Assembly (NCBI RefSeq): GCF_029227915.1
Contig: NC_079875.1
Location: forward strand, 8,059,001 to 8,123,000
Length of the DNA: 64,000 bases
Origin: Hydractinia symbiolongicarpus
Lineage: Eukaryota > Cnidaria > Hydrozoa > Anthoathecata > Hydractiniidae
Direction of reading: 5' to 3'
A program made the translations under genes and the position numbers. The notes under the pieces were generated by a model. That model was not told the DNA's origin and ran no database searches. It worked only from the letters and a program-made list of their open reading frames with translations. Each line of letters starts with the position of its first letter. The first letter of the stretch is position 1. Positions 1 through 10,599 of this stretch are shown in pieces.

Positions 1-1670
1 GCAACGGAACTTTGAAAATACTGATGTCTTTATTTCTCCTCGATACAGAGCATCCATATGGACACACTCTTTGTATTATCACAAGAGACTAGTCGATGAG
101 GCCCGTGGAAAATCCATTTAGGCATAAGACAAAGGAAAACATATAGGTTGTTTTAGGAGTTTTGATGACGTCACGTACAAAGAATGTCAATGTGCTTTAG
201 ATTTGATGATAATGTGATCAGCCTAATATGGATGTATCCGCAAATAATTAGTTTGAAAAAATTAAATGACGCGTTGGTAAGTTAACTTGAGATTTATAGT
301 TGTGTACGATAGCACGAATTAAGCCTTTGCAATACAAATGAATGCAGTAACATGCCCTGACTTTAGTTCATGAATTATCTCCACAAAAAAAAATAATCCA
401 CTCAACGAACACACGCCAGTTGTCGTTTTATTATAGAGATATGCTACGCTACACGTTGATTTTTTTATAACAAAACCGTTTTTCGACCCGACCATTAATT
501 TTCTTAGCCGAATGCCGGAATAAAAAATGAAATTTTACTGATGCTGTTTTCTTATTCTTTTTTGTTTTCTTCATAAATAATTATCGACAGCTGTAAATAA
601 CATAGCTTATGTATTTTCTTTGAAACAGATTTGATTTTTTTTTTATTTTTTATTTGTTATTTCTAGGATAAAACTTTGTTAGGATGTGTATTTGACTAAA
701 AAAAAGAAACATGATTGTCTTGTGTTGTGAAATTACGGTGATTTAGCTAGTAACTGTAAATGTAAATACCCTTCAAAAATTGGATTTTTACACTCTCAGG
801 CTGGGAATTTTCCAAAAGACTTTTGAGGCTCATTTCCTTATAACACATTTTCTTATAAAAAAACATGTATCACAACGTGTGAAAACGTCATAAGTTACGC
901 ACATTGGGACACACTGAGGATGATTCTAGTTTAAACTGATATATAGCGTGCTTAAGATAACACATGTTTAACTAGGTAAAAAAAATTCTTTGCTTTGTAA
1001 ACTTGATGTTTGATACAACCAAGGTTCTTTAATGCCATTTCATGGAACTGAAAACCATTTTAAATTGAAATTTCTAAGCAGCTTTTTCCCGTCCTTCTCC
1101 GGTTTGCTTGTACTATAAATGAGCTAAAATTAACATTGCAAATCGATTCCATTTGCGATAATTATCATATCGCAAACTTTCGAGAGTTTAATGGAAATAC
1201 GTATTTTTAATGGTTTAAAAACCTTAGCATATGTGCCGAAATGATAATATGCTTTATAAGAATGCTAGACTGGGATTCCTTGTTGAAAAAAATGGAGCTA
1301 CTGTTTAGAACAATAGAGAAGTAACAATAAAAATCACCCTGCTTAGAATTTGCGAATTTCTAAAAAAAGCATGTATCTTGAAGACTTAAAATTCTTAATG
1401 CAACACAACAAAGAACTAATAAGTCAGATAAAATTCTTGCGTATTTAAAACCTTTTACAACTTTGTTCTTATCATTGCGTGTATACAGGTATAAAAATAC
1501 ATAGGAGTTATAGTTTCCAAGTAATGTTTGTTGCCATCCGAGGAAAAAATGTTTCTTCGTAGAATTTCAATAACCTAAGGAAAATGTCTTGGTGTGTCAA
1601 AAAACAACCACAACATGGCTGCATCAACAACGCATCATCGTAAAAGCTTTATCCTTTGATTTAACTTCAG
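1..1670. other. Intergenic AT-rich stretch downstream of JTB
   Basis: No coding exon was recognised. Around 92-118 the motif GACTAGTCG followed by a CCGTGGAAAATCC stretch resembles sequence at about 39503-39530, so a small dispersed repeat may lie here. The rest is AT-rich with short homopolymer runs. This would hold the 3' UTR of the JTB gene, but no convincing AATAAA on the minus strand was seen close to its stop codon. Confidence 0.5.
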
Positions 1671-4548
1671 TTACACACCAATATCAGATATTTGCCGTTT
1701 TAGTCTCTGGTATGTGACCGAGTCAAGAGATTGACGCCTCCACCACACAAGAATATTTGAAAGGATTGCAACACCAATCGCACAAGCCTGGAAAGAGAAA
1801 GTAAAACTAGTTTAAGAACACTTACTTTCGCGCTTTTTTTATATTTAATTGGCCACAACAACGAAGTTCAAAAGATTTTAACACCCATTTTGATTTATCA
1901 GTACCTCTGAACACTTTTGTTATAAAATCCATTTAATCCACATTCTCATGTTATTACCAGCTTTCCCCTACCCCCTAATTATGTAGAATTGACCAATGAA
2001 ATGTCAAGAGTGCCTTAGCAGAGATTAACTAACAACAATTTTGGAATTAGTTTGGAGTGGTACTTAGACTGTTCAAGGCTTCTTAAGAAATTACTCAAAA
2101 CTCCAACTTCCACCATAGTATCACAGCAAAAATTCAGAATTTGGAGGAGGTATTAAATTTCAACGACATGGTGGTACCTCTTAGCCACTATATTCAACGC
2201 CCTTATTTTCAACGCCCTTATTTTCAAACCCAATTTTTCGCCCTTGTAAAATGTTACTGAATTGTTTATTGCTTTCTGTCATCTTAAAATTCAGTAGAAA
2301 GGATTTTTTTTGGAGACCGCGTTTCTTTGAAAAGCTGGGAGGCATATAAATTCCACAGATTTCAAGATCCATGAACATCAGTTCAGATCCGAGATATTAT
2401 ATAGAACATACCTGAAAAATCCAAAACTTTTTTGCTTCTTCCATAACAGCAAAAGGACAGCTACAAGGAATTAATGGTAATAACTTTTTAACCTTTTTTA
2501 ATTGAAATAAATAAAACTAACGTTTAAGGGGACAGTAAACATCACTGAAAAAGGTGGGTATTACTTTGTTTTTACCTTTTTTAATATTTAATTTTAGTTA
2601 AAACATTAGAAGACCAAAGCATTAGAAAATAAAGCAATCTTGATTAATGTTGTTATCAGCTATTAAATGAGTTCAGCTTTTACACCACTGTTTATAGAAC
2701 ACAATTCCAATTTAAATTATCAGAAATAAATGACTAAAATGGAACCTCTAGTAATAGCTCTAATCTAGTACTACTGTGGACCAAATGTAAGCATCTGTTA
2801 AGAAATGCATCCGTTCGGGTATATAGTAAATTAATTAACTATTAGTTTATTTAAATAAAAGTAACCTAATATACTTATTTTGTTTTTTTTATAATTTATA
2901 GATACTACAAACACACTAGATTTACTATAACTTTTCTTACTTTTTCATTATCCATAACAAGTAACAAAAATAATGTATGACCTTTAAAAAAAACTCTTAT
3001 GCAATATTTTGTTTTACAGTGGAACCTCTATTAACGGTCAACTCCATACATCGGTCACCTCCTGATAAGCGGCCAGAAAAGAAAATCCCTGCAGAATTCA
3101 TGGCAAAACTCTTATAAAAAACCTCCATACATTGGTCACCTCCAATCAACGGCCACTTTCTATTGTCCCACTGTCTAATTTCACCTCTATTAACGGTCAA
3201 AAAATCTTTATGCAAGCAAATGAAAGGAAAAATAAAAACAATTGTTTTTTTATTTATTTACAACAGGTATATTTCTTCATAATATATCATGTTTGAAATT
3301 TTCTACCAAGTTCAGTAGCATGTGAAAGGATCTTTTTCGTAACATGCTGTAGCCACTTTAACCCTTTCATATGTCCCCTTCTTTGATATGTTACGGGTAT
3401 TTCAAGTCTTAAACCAGCCCCACGATTTACTTTCTTTCCAGTAAGAGTACGAAATATGGTAGATCCAGACAGTGAAAGGAAGTTTGAAAAAGCCTTGCTC
3501 AAACCCAGAGGAGCATGCCCTACAACATATGAATTGCGGATGATGGAAACAGCACAGGTATTAGAGGATTATCAGTTTCTCGCGTAAAAGCAATATTTCT
3601 CCATCAAATGGATTCCAGATGTTCATATATGCGTGGTAACCCTTTGAGCTCCTCCCACCTCTCCAGACCAGAGCTTTTAAAAAAAAAAAGGATATTCATA
3701 TAAAACCTCCATACATCGGTCACCTCTAATGCAACGGCCACTAAGCTAGGTCCCCCAAAGTGGCCGCTATTAGAGGTTCCACTGTATATTCTCTTAATAT
3801 GCAAGATGCTTGTTTTCCTGAGTGTAGTAAAAAGGGCAAGTATATCTGTTGCAAAAAGAAGAAGAAATTTAACAAGAAAGTGATCACTTTCTACTACTTT
3901 GTTATAGTGCAAATAATGTTTGATTGTACAATTACCCTTATAAAGGTAACTCACCTGAGATAGAGTGTAGATGATTTGCATTTTATTTCTTCAATATTTC
4001 CTGTTGCAGAGCAAATATCTTTTTTTAACTCCTTAAAAAGATAATTGTACATATACAGACACAGAGACTTATATTCCAAACTTTGATTTCTATAATATGT
4101 ATCTACAAACTTTTATTTTTAATTCAAAGATTACATAAAATGATTAGACATTTTTTCTAAACAATAAATGATTGTCAGTAAATTTGCAGTGTGAAGACAT
4201 TTATTTGTAAATACTTGCCTGTTCTAGCTTTGTGCAGGAACGACATTTCGATTTTGCGACAAAGTCTCCCCTGCAAGTTAAGTTTTTGTTGACTGAAGAT
4301 CTCCGATAATCCGAACCAGCCGGAGAAATCGCAGGGACAGCATACGAAAAGCCTTTGAACAATAATAACAACAATGCTAGAATAATGATAATTCCAAATA
4401 TTCTAAATAAAAAATGATCTACTTTATAAAAGATAATAATTTCACAAAAAGACTTATTAATTTTAATAATTCCAATATAAAAAAGGTTGCACTGCACATT
4501 AAACAATATAATAGATATCATGTCAAGAACAACCCGATTTACTGGCAA
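1671..4548 (-). CDS. JTB: JTB (jumping translocation breakpoint) homolog, four exons, 5' end unresolved
   Basis: Small type I membrane protein. Minus-strand exons: 4219 up to at most 4548 (last coding base 4219, GC donor with consensus AG/GCAAGT), 3955-4031 (GT donor), 2412-2460, and 1671-1787 ending in TAA. Reading phases agree at every junction. The first exon has a hydrophobic signal-like run (IFGIIIILALLLLLF) followed by NLTC and the CRSC motif. The second encodes DICSATGNIEEIKC, matching the EC-PTGY-EKITC part of the JTB ectodomain. The third encodes SCPFAVMEEAKKFW, like human SCRSALMEQRLFW. The last encodes a transmembrane helix and a basic tail (RRQSLDSVTYQRLKRQI, like RQRQLDRKALEKVRKQI). 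JTB is linked in the literature to cytokinesis and mitochondria. No start ATG is convincing: the open frame may begin after an acceptor near 4406 (TTTATTTAG), so a further 5' exon probably exists upstream. Confidence 0.85.
3017..3784. mobile_element. Pogo-like (Tc1/mariner superfamily) non-autonomous DNA element in a JTB intron
   Basis: The left end CAGTGGAACCTCTATTAACGG at 3017 and the inverted right end CAGTGGAACCTCTAATAGCGG ending at 3784 are flanked by TA on both sides (3015-3016 and 3785-3786), the expected target duplication. The CAGTGGAACCTC terminus is typical of pogo/Tigger elements. Subterminal copies of CTCCATACATYGGTCACCTC followed by GGCCA occur near 3043, 3122 and 3706, so the ends are internally repeated. 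At 768 bp it is too short for an intact transposase and no DDE transposase was seen. It lies between JTB exons 2412-2460 and 3955-4031. Confidence 0.85.
3287..3626 (-). pseudogene. HIRAN-like domain gene fragment inside the pogo-like element
   Basis: Minus strand. An open frame starts at MNIWNPFDGEILLLR. It shifts frame within about 3555-3585 (RETDNP readable in one frame, CAVSIIRNSYVVGHAPLG in another), then continues as GSTIFRTLTGKKVNRG and GLRLEIPVTYQ to a stop at 3287-3289. The order GEILxxxRETDNP, AVxxxxxxVVGHxP, GxxxxTxTGxR, GLEIPxxY is a pattern I recognise from HIRAN-like domains found in many multicopy cnidarian and other invertebrate predicted proteins. This is recognition by motif order, not a search result. 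It lies antisense to the element as written and seems to have been captured by it. At least one frameshift makes it non-functional as read. Confidence 0.5.
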
Positions 4549-5708
4549 TAATTGGAATCATCTTTAGCTATTTGTTAGTCAAGAAAGTAACTGTAGACCC
4601 TCAAATTCACATGTGTGCCCTTAAATCCACACTCAAAAATTACAAATGGTTAGCGTCACCCGTCTGACTCAATTTGAAAAGGGTAATTCAAGTCAAAAAG
4701 TCAATAAATTCGTAAAAAATAGTAAAACTTGTGCCTTCTTCTTCTGCATGGCAGAACCAACAAAGTACATTCACCTTGGCATCGACATCTTCAGAAATTA
4801 TAGACCAGAGTGAAATGATTGCTTTATAAAATTCCACAGAAAGGCAAAAGTACACATTGCCTGCAAAACATGGCACGCTAAGCAATGCATGGTTTTTTGT
4901 TAAAGTCTACTAGAAAGAGAAATGTCCACACAAACCCAAAATAGCAATGATTCAAACAAAATCATTGGTTAAAAGAAGTCAAAACCATGAAAACGACTTT
5001 GATTTTCATAGAACTTGAAATCGACACTAAATCGACACAGGCACCCTCGTGTTTGGTCACCAACCAAAAAAAATAGAGTATCGTGGAAAACAATCATGGA
5101 AATAATCAGAGAGCTGGATCCAGGGGCAGGGCTATTCAAATTGCACTGAGATCAGGGTATACAGATCATTATTTTGGTACAGCTAGTTTTATGATTGGTA
5201 CCTCTTACACTAATCAGAGAATTGAAAGCCTTTTGTCTATCTTTTTGTGACTATAGGCTAGTAAACACGAGAACGTAAAAAATTTGTTTAACAGTTATAT
5301 ACTCACTTCATCAGGTTACCATTCTTTGAAAAAAATGCTAAAGAAACCATTGAATTTCCTCGTTTATGTAGCTAGCTAGAATCAGTCTCTATTTCTTATC
5401 CTGTCATAATGTTCTTCACCAAAATGTTTACAACAAATATTTGCTGACGTGACATTTTTTGTTGCGCTTTGTAAAACAAAGGACGAATGCCTCCTAGGCC
5501 TCACGGGTCCCTTGGTCTATAGTCACAAGAAAAAAAGATAGTCTAGCAACAAACAATAGGCCATTGTTCTATGTTTTTACGGCTGAACTAAAGTGGCTCC
5601 CAAACCTCCGATCCTGCACAGAAGTTCAAAATGGCGCATTTTTTGGGTGTTGTGTGTACTTAGTTTGGTGTTTTTATTTCGACTTTCTATGTGACAGGCA
5701 AAGTGGAT
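4549..5708. other. Unassigned AT-rich sequence upstream of JTB
   Basis: This should contain the JTB promoter and first exon, but neither could be fixed by eye. GCTGGATCCAGGGGCAGG near 5112 resembles the terminal motif at 5709 and may be a fragment of the same repeat family. No other gene was recognised. Confidence 0.4.
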
Positions 5709-8360
5709 CAGGGGCGGATCCAGACTTTTTCAAGACTTAGTCAAGACTGAGTCTTGAATTTAGCAGCTGGGGGCTAAATTTTAAGCTTTGCGGGTACAAA
5801 AATCGCCGAAAAATTGTCTTCCGATTTATCTAGTTATTAATAAAATTGACCAAAAGAAACGCTAAGCTATAACAAAATCTCCTAAGAACATCTTTTATAA
5901 GAATCAAATCTCCGTCTTACACGTCTTATTTTAGATAGATAAAACCACTAAAATTAACAGGGATTAACTACAATAAAGTGAGACAATTGTGAATATATTT
6001 CATTATTTATAAACTCCTGCTGTTTCTGCCAATATCAGGCTTCATCAGCATGACTAGGTGAATCAAATGATCACACCAGCCATGGACAGCAAAATAAAAC
6101 ACAATAATAACAAAAAAAATAAGAATATGGAAAGATCAGGATAATGAAGATGAAATATACATACATGTGATATGATACAAACACACCTCAACCCATGTAT
6201 TTGTTCAGATATATTTGTTTATTCATAGGGCTAAACTCAAGTTTCGTTTGAACTTTGAAAGAAGAATTAAGAAGGGCTTTTTACTGCTTTTTGCATGCTG
6301 AAATAGGAAAATGCAACTTTCAGTTAAGAAAGTTGCAACCTGGAAAAAGGGGAACGTAATGATTTGGCTTGAAGTCTACACCAGACTTAACAATATCTTC
6401 ATAACAAAATAAAATTTTTAACTGATCTTCATCAGGTAAAATAGATGGGTGTGGCAATATACACTGTGTAAAGAAAGTTGTAACAAACTGTAACAAACCG
6501 AATTGTGGGTAAAATGTGTTAATTTTTCTCTTTATTACTGTTGACAAGGCAAGTATTGATAGAAAAGGAAACCATGTCTTGGGGGTACAGTTGTTGATTG
6601 CTTCTGCTTTAACTGCCTCCTCAGGAGAAAGAGTCATATCACAAACAATATGGGAAAGGGAAAATCTGAATAAACTTTTCTCAGATATAAAAATATTTGC
6701 CTTTTGGTTTTTAAAAGCAAATTGAAAACAAGGATGATTGGAATAAAAGGAAGGATGCAAGAAAAGTTCTATGGATGTCAAGATTCTCAAAACATCAACA
6801 AGAGAATTATCACCTATGCCTATACCAACGATGCTGAGCTGTATAGACAGTCTCCTGATGGATTGGATCTAAAAATAATATATTTTACCATGACCTTTTA
6901 CTCAACAAACTTGTTTCTTAATAGTCATTCGAAGAGTTGTTTATTTTCATCACCAACCTTACTTATCCAGATGTCAAGTTCTTGCTTCTAATAACAACAC
7001 AAATATTAATTGAGAAAGAATTCCTCCGCAATGCTGAAAATTCTGTTCAAAGCTCATATTACAAAAACAATACACCTTTATGACAATTCAATTGTACATG
7101 CGTTCCTACGGCTCTCCATCGTTTTACAATATCGAAAAAAAGGAGGTAAAACTCGTGTTTTTATGAGAGTTTGTTAGAGACGAAAGCGTGTTTTCTCCAG
7201 TTTTTTAACTTCCGTCGTATCAATTTCTTTCAAATTTTTAGGAAACGTTAATAATAATAAGATACAACTTATGTGTACTTTTCATTAAAAACAAAACGTG
7301 GCAAGAAAAGTTATCACGAAAAATAGTGTTTTCTCCTTAATAAACTCTTATAAAAGTGTAATGTTTACCTCCTCTGATTGCAATATAAGCTGCGATGGAG
7401 TGTTATTTTTTCCGAATTATCGTAAAGGTGTATTAGCCCTAGCTATTAGCTAATTAAATCTTTTTGTATTTGGTTTTAATTTAATAATCTGTTGTATAAA
7501 GCTCTCCCCAACTAGCTTTTCGTAGCAGATATACTGAAAACCTTTAGATAAATGCAAGGTGTGTTGGAGAGTAAAAAACATACTTCTCACCTTAAAACAA
7601 TAATTCCTTTATCCTCACACCTCGCCTCAGATGGAAGGTATATATCTGGACCTGAATTCCGATGAAGACTTTTACCAACCAAGGGATAAATATCCCCAGA
7701 CAACAAAAATGCTCGAGAATAAACACTTTCTAAAAGTTCTTTTTGCATTTTACGAACAGATTCAAAATTATCACACTTTAAATCAGTAAGCACCCGCGCC
7801 AACATATCTGCTGCAGCCATAATCAATAATAGTACGGAAAGAATCCAAGCCAAAAGGCGTGAGTCTTTGACTAATCCTGACGGATGGGAGTTAAAACTAT
7901 AGCCTAACAGGTTATCAGTAACCACGCAAAACGGAACCTAAATTTCCTTCGCCGGCTGCGGGCCACATATTGTTGGACTACGCATAGAGTGTGAAAATTA
8001 CGTCACGATTTTGACGTCACAGGCCCCTTAGGTGAGATGGGGAGGGTTGCGGGCCATAGCTATTTGATTTTTGACTGACTGAGTGACTGATTAGTCAAAA
8101 TGAATCAGTCAAAATCTGTAAGCTATAATTTGCAACCCTCTCAGTCTATATGGTAGCGACGTCACAACTTTGACGTCAACATCGCTATAGGCGAATTGGA
8201 GAGGGCTGTGAACCATGGCTTTTCGCCGTAAAAAAATTACAATTTTTAACGCCCTCCGTTTGCAACGCCTTGATCGTCGACATCTTCGCTTGGCTAACAT
8301 TTTTCGTCAAATTTACACTTAGTCACGCGACTTATCTGACTAACCCTGGATCCGCACCTG
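5709..8360. mobile_element. Candidate DNA transposon carrying a vertnin/OTU-like gene
   Basis: CAGGGGCGGATCCAG starts at 5709, and its inverted near copy (CAGGTGCGGATCCAG read on the minus strand) ends at 8360, 13 of 15 bases matching. The interval encloses the two-exon vertnin/OTU-like pseudogene and nothing that looks like host coding sequence. No exact target duplication was found, only TGGAT close to both ends, and no transposase is present. It could be one element of about 2.65 kb or two unrelated terminal fragments. The GGATCC-centred terminus is itself nearly palindromic, which weakens the evidence. Confidence 0.35.
6320..7820 (-). pseudogene. Vertnin/OTU-like protein gene, two exons, frameshifted
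   Basis: Minus strand. Exon 1 (7591-7820) starts at the ATG of MAAADMLARVLTDL and ends at a good donor (AAG/GTGAGA) in phase 2. Exon 2 begins after TTATTTTTAG at 6868. Its phase agrees: the joined codon is followed by SNPSGDCLYSSASLV, with a GDCLY motif like the OTU catalytic-cysteine box. Frame is then lost near 6820-6830 (two stops) and recovered as GDNSLVDVLRILTSIELFLHP and FYSNHPCF. Next come WFPFLSILALSTVIKR, INTFYP and finally FKPNHYVPLF before a stop at 6320-6322. The order LRxLTxIELxLxxxFYxxHP, LAxVxxRxIxxxYP, FxPNHxVPL is shared by vertnin and related multicopy invertebrate proteins. One frameshift makes it a likely pseudogene. Function of the family members is not known to me. Confidence 0.55.
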
Positions 8361-8658
8361 CTGGATGTGTTTTGATGTTGCCGAAAAATGCATGTCTAAT
8401 ATATTAAATTTTCAGACGTTACGGCGCGAAGTCAATAACACTACTTTAACGTCCATATCCTATATTAAATTAAGCCATTACAGTGTACCTTGAACTTTGA
8501 GGACAAGTAAGTTCAACCTCCAAGGTTCAACACAAGGTGGTAACTTGTGTTGATTTTTCACCGCGTGGGTAACTAAGGACCACCTATGACCAATTTGTGT
8601 AATTTTCACAAACCTGGGTGCCCAAATCCGTTTCGGAATGGACGGGTTGATGACGTCA
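8012..8658. promoter_or_regulatory. Three palindromic TGACGTCA (CRE-type) sites
   Basis: TGACGTCA occurs at 8012-8019, 8171-8178 and 8651-8658. This is the full palindromic cAMP-response element bound by CREB/ATF factors. Two copies lie in similar surroundings (GGCCATAGC or ACCATGGC with gagagggctg- or ggagggttg-like sequence nearby), so they may come from one duplicated segment. The third lies about 180 bp before the LINE ORF1 start at 8838. Whether they drive the LINE or belong to the flanking repeat is unknown. Confidence 0.4.
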
Positions 8659-8837
8659 TTAAAAACTTTCAAACCCTATGTCTCTGCAATCGTTTGTCAA
8701 AAGTACATGATCCTATACATTTTCTTGATTAGCGTTTCAACATCTGTACGATGAATTCAGCAGGTATACAAATTTCTAAAAAAAAAGTTTGGGTTTTGAC
8801 GGGCCATTGTTGATATCAGCAAAATTTTTAAACCCTC

Positions 8838-9504
8838 ATGTCTCAATACCGCTCCTCAAAAGTGCATGATCATCACAAAAAGATGGATCAAAATAAAAAT
8901 ATGGAGAAAGAAGAAGACCTAACGATTTCAGTTAAGCTAGTTAGAGATATATTCAAAGGAATATTTTTACAGCAACAAAAAGATATTTTGAAGATTATTA
9001 GTAGTAACAGGGCAATTCTGAACGACAGACTTGATAAAATGAAAAATGAACTAGAAGAAATAAAAAAAACATGTACTTGCTTAAAAGATGAAAATAAAGA
9101 GGTTAAATCCGAAATTACAACAAACGAAGAAAGGATTTAAAAATTGGAGGGTGTGGAAAAAGATCTGGAGGAGAGTGTTATAGTAACACAAGATGACACG
9201 GAAAAGAACGTATTGGATTTATTTGAGAATAAGCTTGGAGTTGGAAATGTTACTATTGAGCGCGCATAGGATTGGAAAAAAGAACGAGAAGAAGGCAGAA
9301 AGAAACACTTATGACCAAAAAGATGTACAGAAACCACCAGCACGAACTATTGTTCTGAAGCTTCTAAATTATAAAGCTAAGATCGAACTTTTAAAGAATA
9401 CTAATAAACTGGCAGGGACAGGAATTTACATAAACGAAGACTTCTCGTGTGAAACAAGAATGATTAGGAAGAAACTGTTTGGTGAGATGAAAAGTATGCT
9501 ATAG
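8838..9504 (+). pseudogene. LINE ORF1 (coiled-coil RNA-binding protein), broken
   Basis: The first segment (8838-9140) is lysine- and glutamate-rich with a heptad-like stretch (DRLDKMKNELEEIKK and following), consistent with the trimerising coiled coil of ORF1p. It ends at TAA 9138-9140, but the same frame continues (LEGVEKDLEESVIV) until a frame change near 9263. The rest reads RAHRIGKK, then RTIVLKLLNYKAKIELLKN and GIYINEDFSCETRMIRKKLF, the RRM-type ORF1p core seen in L1- and CR1-type elements. One stop and one frameshift mean it cannot make a full protein. ORF1p normally binds element RNA and acts as chaperone in the ribonucleoprotein. Confidence 0.65.
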
Positions 9505-9620
9505 TGTTATATAATAAATTGATAGTTCGAGAATTTAGGGATAGGATTGCTATAGCCTAATTTTGTTGAACATAGCCTAAGGCTACAAATAATTTTTAGT
9601 AATTAATCTTTAATTCTAAA

Positions 9621-10133
9621 ATGGCTGAACAAACGAACTACGAGAATTTGGAATTCGACCCATTCCAGGGTAACGAAACTGTACTTTTAAACGATTTAAC
9701 TAATCCAGACATAAATTTTTATAATAATGAGATAACTAGAAATGCAAAATATTATAATCCAAATACAAACAATCTTTTTACAGAAATAGATATAAAATCT
9801 TTTTCAATACTTTATCTTAATATTAGAAGCATACAAAAAATTTTTGAAAATTTTAAACATCTTTTACATAACCTGAAAGTCACATTTAAAATCATTTGCT
9901 TTATCGAAACGTGGTGTAATGATATAAATATAGAGAAAAACTCAAATTTTCAATTTCAAAATTACACAGTAATTCATCAAATTAGAAATTGCAAAAAGAA
10001 AGGCGGAGGAGTGTGCATGTTTATTCATAATTCTATTCTATTCAACCTAAAATCAGACACGTGCGCTAACAATAACGACACCAATTCAACCTTTTTTGAT
10101 TACGTAATCTCGGTCGCGGCTTGGACTCCATAA
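9621..10133 (+). pseudogene. LINE ORF2 N-terminal endonuclease fragment
   Basis: 170 residues from an ATG. The APE-type endonuclease opening is visible: FSILYLNIRSIQKIFENF (the conserved N in LNIRS), the metal-binding E in CFIETW near residue 95, and a KKGGGVCMFIH segment. The GD-N and SDH motifs and the reverse transcriptase are missing because the frame stops after VAAWTP. This family differs from the LINE at 28.6 kb, which opens with LHQNVRGLL. Confidence 0.65.
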
Positions 10134-10221
10134 GTGGGGGTCAAAATGAATGAGACCCGCAATTTAACTTGAGACAACGAAGTTTAAGCATCAGATATTC
10201 AACAATTAGAAAGTAATTAAA

Positions 10222-10557
10222 ATGGATTATGACCTAATAGAAAAAATGAAAGTAGAAGAACTTAAGGATTACTTAAGAGTTCGAGGGCTGTTATTAAATG
10301 GAAGGAAAAAGGAAGTTGTAGCACGAGTGTTTTCAGCTATGGAGAATAACATACAGTCTATAAAAACTGCAACAGAAGTAGAGCATCAGCTTAGTATTGA
10401 ATACAAGACGAAATTAAAAATTGACGGCTTAACTATTCCTGATCCCTATAAAATCCCACATGAGTGGTTAAATGAAGATGAAAGAATGTCATTTTGGCCA
10501 ATGCTTATGTACCAGATATTTTTATCCGTATTTCATTCTCAACAGACCCAAAGATAA
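10222..10557 (+). pseudogene. SAP-domain protein fragment of a multicopy invertebrate family
   Basis: 111 residues from an ATG. Residues about 7-41 form a SAP motif (KVEELKDYLRVRGLLLNGRK, then KEVVARVF), a short helix-loop-helix that binds DNA. This is followed by IPDPYKIPHEWLNEDE and FWPMLMY. I recognise the order SAP, IPDPxxIPxxWxxE, FWPMLxYPDIF from repeated cnidarian predicted proteins that often carry a YqaJ-type nuclease domain further on. Just after FWPMLMY the frame appears shifted by one base near 10513, since the neighbouring frame reads PDIF, so the remainder is lost. A possible own 5' leader starts near 10134. Confidence 0.5.
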
Positions 10558-10599
10558 ATACTTATAAAATAAGAGAAAGATGTATTATTTAGGTGAAAA

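Larger units (their letters stand above)
8838..10133 (+). mobile_element. Decayed two-ORF non-LTR retrotransposon, truncated in ORF2
   Basis: A coiled-coil ORF1 (8838-9504) is followed after about 115 bp by the start of an endonuclease ORF2 (9621-10133), the usual order in CR1/L1-like LINEs. The 5' boundary was not located: a 5' UTR probably extends upstream of 8760. The element is lost after 10133, before the catalytic half of the endonuclease and the whole reverse transcriptase. A LINE-like 3' tail at 11640-11737 may be its detached end. Confidence 0.65.

Noticed and set aside
92-118. Possible hammerhead ribozyme core (GATGAG followed by GGAAAA)
   Set aside because: The invariant CTGATGAG is not present and the expected stem II pairing is poor; treated as a dispersed repeat motif.
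3604-3963. Frames on either strand across the right end of the pogo-like element, including a plus-strand CFPECSKKGKYICC string
   Set aside because: They cross the element boundary at 3784 and have no splice support; the cysteine pattern seems accidental.
6704-6991. Plus-strand 95-residue frame
   Set aside because: It is antisense to the vertnin/OTU-like exon, whose motifs are on the minus strand.
4219-7591. Fusion of the vertnin-like exon 1 to the JTB exon at 4219 (phases happen to agree)
   Set aside because: The same exon joins in phase to 6868 and gives a coherent vertnin/OTU-like protein, while JTB proteins have only a short leader.
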